A stretch of 64,000 bases of DNA from a virus: positions 52,803 to 116,802 of IMG/VR virus record IMGVR_UViG_3300010413_000004, one strand, 5' to 3'. The translations under genes and the position numbers were made by a program. The notes below the pieces were generated by a model. It ran no database searches and was not told where the DNA came from. It worked only from the letters and a program-made list of their open reading frames with translations. Positions 28,776-36,705 of the stretch are shown in pieces (position 1 is the first letter of the stretch; each line of letters opens with the position of its first letter).

Positions 28776-29774
28776 TTATGTTGTTCGTATTGGTGGGTAT
28801 ACGGACTGGACTGCACTATCTACAACATAGAATTCACCACTATCATAGTATAACGCAAATGGATCTGTTACAACTGCAACGTCCACAAATCGTGTAGTTA
28901 TTTTGTCTACAGTTTCATGAGGTGAGGACGATAGCAACAATATAACTTCACTTGGCTGAATATCTCGATATCCAGTACTACCGCCATCAGTCGGGTTGAG
29001 ATGACTAAAGGTAAAGGTTGAACCAGTACTAATATCACCAGAAGTCATATCAGCTGTTACTCCATCAAAGCTTCTAACAGTATAGACTTTGCCCTTAACC
29101 ACAACTTTGTCGTAGTCAGACCAAGCTGAGTTAATAGATGGTTGGTTATCTACTGCGTACGACAAAATTTTTGTGTCGCCCTGAGTAGTGCTGTATGTGA
29201 GCTCAATTCCAACATAATTTGTCGCCGAACGCGTGGCTATTGTTATTTCGCCATTGTTCGATACTTGTAGTGGAGGGACAATAGTCGTTTCAGTGACCAC
29301 GATAGGTTGCAATAAATGTGGATCGGATTGTCTTGCGACTAATTGTGCAACTCCTGACCACGCGCGATCGAACACAACTGTTATAGTGTTCACGTCATTA
29401 ACGATGATATCTTGGGGGGTAATTTCTTCGAGGTGGTTAGGATCATCCAGAGTTGGACGCTTAACATAGACGAACACGGTTGGGAGTGTGCCTAAGTTGT
29501 GCGTGATAGTCCAGGATGTACGTTCAATAGTTTGTTCATGATCATACAGAACACGGCGTTGTTGCCAATTGTCTAGCCCAACTATATCAGGAGGAATTGA
29601 TCCTCTAACGTAATCTGGTAGTACTTTGGTCTGGTATAACTTTCCTCTGCAGCCGTGCGTGATAGTGCAGCGTTGAATTCGCTCAATGCCTTTTTCATTG
29701 CGTTGAATTTCAATTTCTCGCTTACACACATCACACTTATATACGACTATCGACATGTTATTGGACCAATGCAA
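28776..29774 (-). CDS. Zinc-ribbon virion-type protein
   Basis: 332 residues from the ATG at 29774, which has AGGA five bases upstream; a second ATG at 29756 gives 326 residues and avoids overlap with the previous gene. The N-terminus is a zinc ribbon (YKCDVCKREIEI then QRCTITHGCRG). The rest is beta-rich (IERTSWTITHNLGTLPTVFVYV, typical of phage receptor-binding or tail proteins). The combination suggests a structural protein with a metal-binding head; family not identified. Confidence 0.65.
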   Translation of the reverse strand: MHWSNNMSIVVYKCDVCKREIEIQRNEKGIERIQRCTITHGCRGKLYQTKVLPDYVRGSIPPDIVGLDNWQQRRVLYDHEQTIERTSWTITHNLGTLPTVFVYVKRPTLDDPNHLEEITPQDIIVNDVNTITVVFDRAWSGVAQLVARQSDPHLLQPIVVTETTIVPPLQVSNNGEITIATRSATNYVGIELTYSTTQGDTKILSYAVDNQPSINSAWSDYDKVVVKGKVYTVRSFDGVTADMTSGDISTGSTFTFSHLNPTDGGSTGYRDIQPSEVILLLSSSPHETVDKITTRFVDVAVVTDPFALYYDSGEFYVVDSAVQSVYPPIRTT

Positions 29775-30060
29775 TTCCTGATGTTTTTGAACGATAATAA
29801 TTGATCAAATCTTCTGGAACATCAACAACCTCGCCCATGATATGAAGCTTTTCCAGAGTTACGAAGCTTTCGAATTCGCCATCAGCAGCGGATGCTGACA
29901 CGATCCACGGCATTAGTTCTTGGCTAACTTGACCACCCGCCTGCATCAACACGAGTGAACGTGGACGCTTGAGGATGAATGTATCTTCGAGTTCTTCTTC
30001 GACTTCTGCAACGATTTCTTCGCTTGTTACCAACTTGAATACTTTAATGTTATCACTCAT
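29758..30060 (-). CDS. Sm-like small conserved phage protein
   Basis: 100 residues, beginning with strands VFKLVTSEEIVAEVEEE and FILKRPRSLVLMQ, then PWIVSAS, and ending INYYRSKTSGIALV. The strand order (gene product that 'stores a value, then strand, PW, then YY...TSGI') is the small Sm/LSM-like protein common in marine myoviruses, as far as I recall. RNA binding is possible but unproven. A TATAAATA box precedes it and the stop of the upstream gene lies inside that box. Confidence 0.6.
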   Translation of the reverse strand: MSDNIKVFKLVTSEEIVAEVEEELEDTFILKRPRSLVLMQAGGQVSQELMPWIVSASAADGEFESFVTLEKLHIMGEVVDVPEDLINYYRSKTSGIALVQ

Positions 30061-30078
30061 TGTAATTTCCTGTTATTA

Positions 30079-30086
30079 TATTTATA
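30079..30086 (-). promoter_or_regulatory. Late promoter box TATAAATA
   Basis: Exact TATAAATA on the minus strand, 18 bases from the ATG of the Sm-like gene, with CAGGAAAT as its ribosome-binding site between them. It overlaps the stop codon of the membrane protein at 30082. Confidence 0.6.
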
Positions 30087-30312
30087 GTCTGATACCTATT
30101 GCATAGACATCCACAAAAATGAATCCAGTATTCAATACTATTAGTGGAAGGTCTCGTGTGCGTATAGCTACAACTGCCCACAGCAAGTGGCCCAAGAGAA
30201 ACCCAATGAATGCCCATGGATTAGCAGCAAGTGTAACTGATACTGACACCAATACGGCACTTACAAACATTGAAGTGGTGCCTATCCATTTCTGAATTGG
30301 TTGAATATGCAT
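30082..30312 (-). CDS. Small membrane protein
   Basis: 76 residues with about three hydrophobic segments (MFVSAVLVSVSVTLA, AFIGFLLGHLLWAVVAI, LIVLNTGFIFVDVYAIGI). The last has the N-GFIFVD-YAIG pattern seen in small transporter-like or YgjV-like inner-membrane proteins. No clear ribosome-binding site precedes the ATG. Function unknown. Confidence 0.6.
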   Translation of the reverse strand: MHIQPIQKWIGTTSMFVSAVLVSVSVTLAANPWAFIGFLLGHLLWAVVAIRTRDLPLIVLNTGFIFVDVYAIGIRL

Positions 30313-30344
30313 AGTATGTTGTTTTTGTTGTGGCGTGTATGATA

Positions 30345-30923
30345 CTACACGGTGGTAATGGTTGTCAACAAGTCTGAGTATTCTTCGTGAGCACTCGTGC
30401 GGACTGCATAGTAGTATGGTATGTTATATATGATGATTTCGGAACCTTTTTCAATTCCCTCAGACAAGTCTGTTGATGTATATGAAAATCTAAGGAGATC
30501 AGTTAGCACTTCGTTTCCTTTCTCGTCCCCAAGTTGCGCGAATACTGATTCGAACACTTGTTGATAGTCGTTGCTAGAATGCTGTACTTCGCTACTATAC
30601 ATATATTTGAATCCATCAACTGGAAATACATAAAAGGGTTCTAGCGACTGATCTGAGGAAGGTTCATATGACACGACTCCGTTAGCAAAGATCGCTCGCT
30701 GTCTTAGATCATAATGTTGTTTATCGAATGCCTCATTGAATGTTTCTGAGATGATATCAGGCTTACGCTTACGTACCTTCACCTTGTGGATATCAGCGTA
30801 ATCTTTTGGGAGATTGCGAATAATGGGTAACCCTCCAGATTCTGCTATGAATCTGGAACAGTGCAATCGTAGAGTGCGAAAGTCTTCTTGAGACTTTGAG
30901 TGGTATAATTCATTGAAGCGCAT
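30345..30923 (-). CDS. Conserved hypothetical phage protein
   Basis: 192 residues: MRFNELYHSKSQEDFRTLRLHC-type opening, a basic stretch KVRKRKPDII, and a beta-rich middle (EPFYVFPVDGFKYMYSSEV). The start codon lies only five bases after a CATAAATA late box, so the mRNA from that promoter should be leaderless. No family recognised. It ends with TAG. Confidence 0.65.
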   Translation of the reverse strand: MRFNELYHSKSQEDFRTLRLHCSRFIAESGGLPIIRNLPKDYADIHKVKVRKRKPDIISETFNEAFDKQHYDLRQRAIFANGVVSYEPSSDQSLEPFYVFPVDGFKYMYSSEVQHSSNDYQQVFESVFAQLGDEKGNEVLTDLLRFSYTSTDLSEGIEKGSEIIIYNIPYYYAVRTSAHEEYSDLLTTITTV

Positions 30924-30928
30924 ACAGG

Positions 30929-30936
30929 TATTTATG
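30929..30936 (-). promoter_or_regulatory. Late promoter box CATAAATA, leaderless start
   Basis: CATAAATA followed by CCTGT and then the ATG at 30923. In T4 the late start point is about six bases after the box, so transcription should begin at the A of the start codon. Confidence 0.6.
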
Positions 30937-30951
30937 CGCTAGGTTTTAAAG

Positions 30952-30974
30952 AAAAGGGGGCATAGCCCCTTTTT
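30952..30974 (-). terminator. Rho-independent terminator
   Basis: Stem AAAAGGGGGC / GCCCCTTTT with an ATA loop, directly after the stop of the 30975 gene on the minus strand. Confidence 0.82.
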
Positions 30975-31250
30975 CTATTTTGACGCCATCGCTTCGATGT
31001 CCGAGATGAATTCATTCGCTTGTTGAATGTATTTCGGAACGATGTACTTCGGTGAGCGCTGGATGTTGTCAACCAGGTAGCAGAATTCGACCTGTAGCTG
31101 GTACAGTGCCGTGGATTCTGTCTGCCCGTTCTTGTGCTTGACACGAACAGCTTTGTTGCCGAGAGCGTTGGAAGCCTTATTGGTGGCTTTTGCAAAGGCG
31201 CGAGTGAGATAGTTAACAACATCTACGACGTTAATGTCATTATCAGCCAT
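30975..31250 (-). CDS. Small helical hypothetical protein
   Basis: 91 residues from the ATG at 31250 (MADNDINVV), with GGAG 10 bases upstream; a GTG farther up (31304) has no such site. Helical, with VDVVNYLTRAFAKATNKA and YIVPKYIQQANEFISDIEAM. The family is not recognised. It ends with TAG inside the start of a terminator. Confidence 0.65.
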   Translation of the reverse strand: MADNDINVVDVVNYLTRAFAKATNKASNALGNKAVRVKHKNGQTESTALYQLQVEFCYLVDNIQRSPKYIVPKYIQQANEFISDIEAMASK

Positions 31251-31350
31251 AATGATATTTCTCCAAATTGGATTTAAAAAGTTGAGAATTCGTCTCAACA
31301 CCACTGTATCAACGATACGAATCCTATTCTCAACGGATTGAATTGGGTCG

Positions 31351-31539
31351 TCAACGTTTTTCTTGTGACGTATTGTTGGTCACAATGATAGAAGAGTCTA
31401 TATCTTGAAGTATTTTGAAAGCATTGATGTACACATCGTTCACATTATGGTGATCGATCAGTGGTTCTATTTGCTCACAAAACGTCAGCAGATGAAATTC
31501 TAAGTAGTTGACCAGCGCGTCTTTTTCTGATGATGTCAT
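31351..31539 (-). CDS. Very small hypothetical protein with leaderless-type start
   Basis: 62 residues, helical (DALVNYLEFHLLTFCEQI and NAFKILQDID). Its ATG lies five bases after a TATAAATA box, the same arrangement as the gene at 30923. No family recognised. Confidence 0.55.
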   Translation of the reverse strand: MTSSEKDALVNYLEFHLLTFCEQIEPLIDHHNVNDVYINAFKILQDIDSSIIVTNNTSQEKR

Positions 31540-31544
31540 GCAAG

Positions 31545-31552
31545 TATTTATA
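31545..31552 (-). promoter_or_regulatory. Late promoter box TATAAATA, leaderless start
   Basis: TATAAATA, then CTTGC, then the ATG at 31539. The spacing to the start codon is identical to that at 30929-30936. Confidence 0.6.
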
Positions 31553-31588
31553 CTAAAATTTTAACTACAAAAAACGCTACACAACTTG

Positions 31589-31617
31589 TTGACTTCCGTG
31601 GCTCATTTCCGTATTGT
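31589..31617 (+). promoter_or_regulatory. Sigma-70-like promoter for the nrd operon
   Basis: A TTGACT -35 box and a TATTGT -10 box are separated by 17 bases, the ideal spacing. It would transcribe a leader of roughly 200 bases before nrdA. Confidence 0.5.
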
Positions 31618-31637
31618 CGCGCCCACAAAATGATAAT

Positions 31638-31645
31638 TATAAATA
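31638..31645 (+). promoter_or_regulatory. Late promoter box TATAAATA upstream of nrdA
   Basis: An exact TATAAATA on the plus strand within the 280-base gap before nrdA. Late expression of nucleotide reductase would be unusual, so it may be chance or may extend expression late in infection. Confidence 0.4.
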
Positions 31646-31653
31646 GAAGTCGT

Positions 31654-31787
31654 CACTCAACGAAAATCAAATGAGCTTACATTCCGTCGCGAATTGTACG
31701 TGTACTGCACTTCATATCTCCGCATCCGCAGATCTGTGCGCATAGTGACATTATATAAAAACCACACGTTGAGTGTTTCAACTCAAC
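31654..31787 (+). promoter_or_regulatory. nrdA leader with mutually exclusive stems
   Basis: The segment CACTCAACG (31654-31662) is fully complementary to CGTTGAGTG (31767-31775). The latter can instead pair with ACTCAAC (31781-31787) to form a local hairpin 35 bases before the nrdA start. The two pairings exclude each other, as in attenuators. A 24-codon reading frame (31671-31745) lies between them but has no ribosome-binding site. Confidence 0.35.
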
Positions 31788-31821
31788 CCTTTGATTCTAT
31801 TAATATTGGAGAATAACAATA

Positions 31822-34173
31822 ATGCTGACAACCGTTCGAATGGTCACCAAACGTACTGGTGAACTTGAAGAAATCGACTTCGACAAAATCCATCGTGTGC
31901 TCTTCTGGGCGACAGAAAACATATCAGGAGTGTCGGTTTCTGAAATCGAAGTAAGAACACATCTTCAACTATACGATAAAATTCCAACAAAAGAGATTCA
32001 TGAGACCCTTATCAGATCAACTGCTGATTTGATATCTGAAGAAAGTCCAAACTACCAATACGTTGCAGCTCGATTGGTTAACATCCAACTCCGCAAGATG
32101 GTTTATGGTCAATATATTCCACCTGATCTATTATCTCATGTTGAGAAGAACGTGGAGCGTGGTGTTTATGATAAAGAACTACTAGAACAATACGATGAGC
32201 AAGAGTGGGAACGTCTCAACAAGATGGTTCGACACGATCGAGACAATCTGTTGTCGTACGCTGCTATTGAACAATTTCGAGGGAAGTATTTGGTCCAAGA
32301 TCGAACAACTCACGAATACTATGAAACGCCACAGATGTCATATATCTTAATCGCTGCAACGTTGTTTAGTCGGTATCCAAAAGAAACTCGTTTGCAATAC
32401 GTGAAAGAGTATTATGATTCAATCTCAAAAGGTCCAAAGTCATCTATCACAATTCCTACGCCAATACTATCTGGTGTTCGTACAACAACGAGACAGTTTA
32501 GCTCATGTGTATTAATTGAAACAGGCGATAGTCTTGACTCAATCAACGAGACAGCAAGCGCAATTGTTGATTATGCATCACGTCGTGCAGGCATTGGCAT
32601 TAACGCTGGCCGCATTCGTGCTAAGGGTTCTTCAGTTCGCAAAGGTGAGATTTTCCATACTGGGAATGTTCCGTTCTACAAATATTTTCAACATGCGTTA
32701 AAGAGTTGTTCACAAGGGGGCGTTCGAGGAGCATCAGCGACAACATACTATCCCATTTGGCACCTTGAAGTTGAGGATCTCATCGTACTGAAAAACAATA
32801 AAGGCACGGAAGAGAATCGAGCTCGTCACATGGATTATGGTGTCCAGCTGAATGGATACCTGTATCAACGTTTGCTAGAAAACAAAGAAATAACTTTGTT
32901 CAGTCCAAATGAAGTGCCCGATTTATATGAGGCGTTTTATGAAGACCAAAAGACATTCACTGAATTATACGAAAAGTATGAAAGGTCGCGATCAATTCGA
33001 AAGAAATCCGTTCCAGCATTGGATTTATTCTCACAGGTATTGATTGAACGTAACAATACTGGACGAATCTACATTCAGAATGTTGACCATTCAAATATGC
33101 ATAGTGCTTTCATTGAAGAACTTGCACCGGTTCGCATGTCCAACCTGTGTGTAGAGATTACACTTCCAACTAGTCCGTTGACCCGTAAAGGAAGAATTCC
33201 TTTTACTGCTTCAAGATATGAACAATACAAAGACGTTTCGTCGAAAGATTTTCGTGATGAGTTTGGTGAAATCGCACTGTGCACATTAAGTTCAATTAAC
33301 TGGGGAACAATAACTTCTCCAGAGGATTTTGAAAAACCTTGCGAGTTGGCTGTTCGAGCTCTAGATGAGCTATTGGATTATCAAGATTATCCAATGATGG
33401 CAGCAGGTGTCCCCGCTAAGAACAGGCGAGCGTTGGGAATTGGTGTGTCTAACTTGGCCTATTTTATCGCTAAGCGAGGTGCTAAGTACTCAGATAGTTC
33501 AGCAAACGAGATAGTTAATGAGTATGCTGAGGCGATGTCTTATTACTTAATTAAGGCATCAATTAAACTAGCGAAAGAAAAAGGTCCTTGTAAGTGGTTC
33601 AGTGACACAAAATACTCACAAGGTATTTTGCCTGTTGACACATTTAAGAAAGATGTTGACTATAACATCAAAGTTTCGTCTCATTTGGATTGGAATCAAC
33701 TTCGTCATGATCTCATTCAATATGGTATGCGAAACTCCACTCTGCTCGCACTAATGCCAGTAGAGTCAAGCTCACAGATTATTAATGCTACGAATGGTAT
33801 TGAACCTCCACGCAGTCCAGTGTCTGTTAAAACATCCAAAGATGGTGCACTAAAACAAGTTGTTCCAGAAATTCACCGCTTGAAAAACAAGTATGAATAT
33901 TTGTGGGATATGCCACATACTCGTGGTTATCTTGAAATTGCGGCATTATTCCAGAAGTGGGCTGATCAATCAGTTTCAACTAACACATCATATAATCCAT
34001 CGAACTACAACGAAGGAAAGGTTCCAATGTCTGAGTTGCTTCGAGATGTTATATATGCATACAAGCTGGGCATTAAAACATTATATTATCAAAACACAAG
34101 TGATGGTGCAGGCGAATATGAGTTGGTAGAAGAAAAAGAAGCTGAAGAAGATTGTGAAGCTTGTAAGCTATAA
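31822..34173 (+). CDS. nrdA: Ribonucleotide reductase class Ia, large subunit
   Basis: 783 residues. An N-terminal ATP cone (VTKRTGELEEIDFDKIHRVL) is followed by the ten-stranded barrel with FSSCVLIETGDSLDSI (Cys), GRIRAKGSSVRKGEI, NLCVEITLPT and ALMPVESSSQI. The C-terminus CEACKL carries the Cys pair that takes electrons from glutaredoxin. It converts ribonucleotide diphosphates to deoxy forms for phage replication. GGAG precedes the ATG. No intron or intein was seen. nrdB and a glutaredoxin follow in the same direction. Confidence 0.97.
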   Translation: MLTTVRMVTKRTGELEEIDFDKIHRVLFWATENISGVSVSEIEVRTHLQLYDKIPTKEIHETLIRSTADLISEESPNYQYVAARLVNIQLRKMVYGQYIPPDLLSHVEKNVERGVYDKELLEQYDEQEWERLNKMVRHDRDNLLSYAAIEQFRGKYLVQDRTTHEYYETPQMSYILIAATLFSRYPKETRLQYVKEYYDSISKGPKSSITIPTPILSGVRTTTRQFSSCVLIETGDSLDSINETASAIVDYASRRAGIGINAGRIRAKGSSVRKGEIFHTGNVPFYKYFQHALKSCSQGGVRGASATTYYPIWHLEVEDLIVLKNNKGTEENRARHMDYGVQLNGYLYQRLLENKEITLFSPNEVPDLYEAFYEDQKTFTELYEKYERSRSIRKKSVPALDLFSQVLIERNNTGRIYIQNVDHSNMHSAFIEELAPVRMSNLCVEITLPTSPLTRKGRIPFTASRYEQYKDVSSKDFRDEFGEIALCTLSSINWGTITSPEDFEKPCELAVRALDELLDYQDYPMMAAGVPAKNRRALGIGVSNLAYFIAKRGAKYSDSSANEIVNEYAEAMSYYLIKASIKLAKEKGPCKWFSDTKYSQGILPVDTFKKDVDYNIKVSSHLDWNQLRHDLIQYGMRNSTLLALMPVESSSQIINATNGIEPPRSPVSVKTSKDGALKQVVPEIHRLKNKYEYLWDMPHTRGYLEIAALFQKWADQSVSTNTSYNPSNYNEGKVPMSELLRDVIYAYKLGIKTLYYQNTSDGAGEYELVEEKEAEEDCEACKL

Positions 34174-34234
34174 TATAATAAAAACGTGGCCGTACTCTTA
34201 GTGCGGTCATCAATATAATAAGAAGGAACCCAAA

Positions 34235-35386
34235 GTGTCGGAAAATAAAACAACACAGAACCAACGTAGTAAAGTATTTAATCAAGATGCTACCAATCAT
34301 CTTAAAGCAAAAATGTTTTTTGATGCAAACGGTGGTCCAAAAATTGCTCGGTATGATATGGTTCGATATCCACAATTTGAGAACTTTACTGAAAAGCAGT
34401 TATCATTTTTTTGGCGACCCGAAGAGATAGATTTATCCAAAGATAAACGGGACTTCAGTGACTTGCCACCTGAGCAACAACACATCTTTACAAGTAATCT
34501 TTTCCGTCAAATTGTACTTGATAGTGTACAAGGCCGTGGTGTTAATCTTATGCTACTTCCTGCAGCATCTTTACCTGAAGTTGAGGTGTGGATTGAGACG
34601 TGGGGAGCGAATGAAACCATCCACAGTCGCGCGTACACTCATATCATCCGAAACATTTATCCAGATCCGTCAGCAGTATTCGATAAGATTACTGAAGTTG
34701 AAGAGATACTAGATTGTGCGCGTAGCGTTTCGAAGTATTATGATGAGATGGGCAAGTGGAATGCTCTCAGGGAGGTTCACCTTAATGGAGGTGAAACGAT
34801 TGGAATTGCGTACGATGAGTACCAACATAAGAAAGCGTTTTGGTTATGCTTAAATAGCATTAATGCGTTGGAAGGTTTACGATTCTATGTTAGCTTTGCG
34901 TGTAGTTGGAACTTTGCTGAACAAAAGAAGATGGAAGGAAACGCAAAAGAGATCAAACTGATCTGCCGCGACGAGAACCTACATCTTGGGTCCACTCAGT
35001 ATATGCTTCGGACACTACCAAAAGATGATCCAATCTATAATACGATCGCTGAAGAGTGTAAAGACGAAGTGGTGCAGATCTTTCTTGAAACTATTCAGCA
35101 AGAGAAAGACTGGGCGAAGTACTTATTCCAACAAGGATCTATGATTGGACTGAGCGAGGACATCCTTTGCCAGTACGTAGATTACTTAGGCAGCCGTAGA
35201 ATGAGAGCGATGGGATTAGACATTCCATTCACATATCCAACATCTGATCCATTACCTTGGACCAAAAATTGGATTAGTGGGAAAGAAGTTCAGGTTGCTC
35301 CACAAGAAGCAGAAATCTCATCGTACTTGGTGAGTGACATTAAACAAGATGTCGACACAGACATATTAAAAGGATTCAGTTTATAA
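34235..35386 (+). CDS. nrdB: Ribonucleotide reductase class Ia, small subunit
   Basis: 383 residues, GTG start behind AAGGAA. Diiron ligands of the family are in place: SFFWRPEEIDLSKD, EVWIETWGANETIHSRAY, ALEGLRFYVSF and CRDENLHLGS. The Tyr-radical subunit pairs with NrdA. A 60-base gap to nrdA contains an imperfect hairpin near 34180 but no T-run. The genes form one operon ending in the terminator at 35405. Confidence 0.96.
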   Translation: MSENKTTQNQRSKVFNQDATNHLKAKMFFDANGGPKIARYDMVRYPQFENFTEKQLSFFWRPEEIDLSKDKRDFSDLPPEQQHIFTSNLFRQIVLDSVQGRGVNLMLLPAASLPEVEVWIETWGANETIHSRAYTHIIRNIYPDPSAVFDKITEVEEILDCARSVSKYYDEMGKWNALREVHLNGGETIGIAYDEYQHKKAFWLCLNSINALEGLRFYVSFACSWNFAEQKKMEGNAKEIKLICRDENLHLGSTQYMLRTLPKDDPIYNTIAEECKDEVVQIFLETIQQEKDWAKYLFQQGSMIGLSEDILCQYVDYLGSRRMRAMGLDIPFTYPTSDPLPWTKNWISGKEVQVAPQEAEISSYLVSDIKQDVDTDILKGFSL

Positions 35387-35404
35387 CTGAAACAATTACA
35401 ACAA

Positions 35405-35426
35405 AAAGACCACTGAGGTGGTCTTT
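35405..35426 (+). terminator. Rho-independent terminator after nrdB
   Basis: Stem AAAGACCAC / GTGGTCTTT with a TGAG loop, then ATTTTT. It would reduce read-through into the glutaredoxin gene. Confidence 0.85.
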
Positions 35427-35443
35427 ATTTTTAGGAGAAATAA

Positions 35444-35713
35444 ATGACTATTATAGTATATGGAACCCCAACATGCCCTAATTGCGATGAGATTAAGAAA
35501 TTTCTGAGCGAATATGACATTCCATTCGCCTACCAGGAAGTGGGAAAGGATATCGTCCGCGAGGAGCTTGAACTCGTTGTAAGCCGTCCAGTCCGGTCAG
35601 TCCCTGTTATCACATTAATGGGAGAGGAAATTAGTGCTGATGGTTTGAAAGAGAAAATTCTAAAAGAAAATGAAAGAGTGGAAGCTGCCGATTTGCTAAG
35701 CATTCGGATATAA
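35444..35713 (+). CDS. Glutaredoxin
   Basis: 89 residues with the redox motif CPNC at positions 11-14, then SVPVITLMGEEI where the cis-Pro sits (VPV). This is the thioredoxin-fold glutaredoxin plan and likely the electron donor for the NrdAB enzyme just upstream. AGGAGA precedes the ATG. The C-terminus (AADLLSIRI) is short and unremarkable. Confidence 0.9.
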   Translation: MTIIVYGTPTCPNCDEIKKFLSEYDIPFAYQEVGKDIVREELELVVSRPVRSVPVITLMGEEISADGLKEKILKENERVEAADLLSIRI

Positions 35714-35738
35714 AAAAGGGGCCTACGGCCCCTTTTTT
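35712..35738. terminator. Bidirectional terminator between convergent genes
   Basis: Stem AAAAAAGGGGCC / GGCCCCTTTTTT with a three-base loop, placed between the rightward glutaredoxin gene and the leftward 2H-type gene and overlapping both stop codons. Confidence 0.92.
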
Positions 35739-36105
35739 AGTTTAGTACGGCTGGTTCAACTTCGATATCGATCGGTAGTTTTAACGTGTACTCTTTGCGT
35801 TCGATAAGATCGTTTGAATCTTTTGGACTAAATTTGTCACGATCAAGCGACCACGTAATGTGGTAGGTCTTCCCGTCATCACGTTTCGTACTACCGTTAA
35901 CACATACAATAAGTGCCTCCAGTCCTTCCCTATCTTCCACATAGCCAAGCACACGAATGCGCTCTGGAACATCAGGCTTCTCAGCTGTTTTTGGAACGCC
36001 AAATTGAACCGTGACATGGTGGCCGATAAAGTCATCGTACTTTGGAGGGAAAATCATCTTCAATTTCTCCCTACTGTCATCGTGTAACACGTATGCTGTA
36101 TACAT
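35737..36105 (-). CDS. 2H phosphoesterase-like protein
   Basis: 122 residues with two HxT motifs, HVTV (H30-x-T32) and HITW (H82-x-T84), the signature of the 2H phosphoesterase superfamily, which cleaves 2',3'-cyclic or 2'-5' phosphodiester bonds. It is shorter than, and different in sequence from, the Acb1-like protein at 44635. It could act on cyclic nucleotide signals or on RNA ends; the substrate cannot be read from sequence. It sits next to a HAD-type nucleotidase. Confidence 0.65.
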   Translation of the reverse strand: MYTAYVLHDDSREKLKMIFPPKYDDFIGHHVTVQFGVPKTAEKPDVPERIRVLGYVEDREGLEALIVCVNGSTKRDDGKTYHITWSLDRDKFSPKDSNDLIERKEYTLKLPIDIEVEPAVLN

Positions 36106-36106
36106 T

Positions 36107-36643
36107 TTAAAGTCCTAGTTTCTTGAGTTCTTTAATAGTGAGATCCGCACTTTTGTGAAGAATGCCAATCCCTCCTGCCTTGATCCAAGGATCAATTGCT
36201 TTCTTGCGGTCATCTATTAGAATACGGTCAGGTTGAGCAAACTTAGCTTTGTCGGCGGTATTCCTGACCAAGTTTACTTTGACCGAACCGAAGTGCTTTT
36301 TGACTGCTCGTTCCTTTTGCTCGCCTGATTTGAAATGAGGCTGTCCAGTGGCTGTCAGAATTTCATGTGGATACTTACTAACATAATTCCACAATTCTTT
36401 CGCGTCACTCATCAACGGTAGTGACTCCCAGAATCCTGTATGGTCTTTCTGGAACTTCGCTATCGATGACCACATCTTGCTACGATAATTGGAATCTGTA
36501 TTATACCGTTGCTGACTGTGAGTTTTATTAATGTGTAGTGCCTTGAACATGTTATTGACGCCAGCATCAAAGTCAAAAAGCACACCATCGAGATCAACAA
36601 AAATCTCATACTTGTTGTCGTTTTTCAATTCTTGTGCTTTCAT
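36107..36643 (-). CDS. HAD-family 5'(3')-deoxyribonucleotidase-like protein
   Basis: 178 residues. The HAD motifs are FVDLDGVLFDFD (motif 1, catalytic Asp pair), ILTATGQ (motif 2) and RILIDDRKKAIDPW (motif 4), the pattern of 5'(3')-deoxyribonucleotidases. It may balance nucleotide pools. The stop is directly followed by the start of the 2H-type gene. Confidence 0.85.
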   Translation of the reverse strand: MKAQELKNDNKYEIFVDLDGVLFDFDAGVNNMFKALHINKTHSQQRYNTDSNYRSKMWSSIAKFQKDHTGFWESLPLMSDAKELWNYVSKYPHEILTATGQPHFKSGEQKERAVKKHFGSVKVNLVRNTADKAKFAQPDRILIDDRKKAIDPWIKAGGIGILHKSADLTIKELKKLGL

Positions 36644-36705
36644 ATTGTAGTTACCAAGTGTTTTCGATATTCCACCATACTGGGGTATCCTTGTAGAGAC
36701 AAGGA

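Noticed and set aside
31671-31745. 24-codon reading frame in the nrdA leader (stop TAG, then TGA)
   Set aside because: It lacks a ribosome-binding site and shows no family pattern; kept only as part of the leader description.
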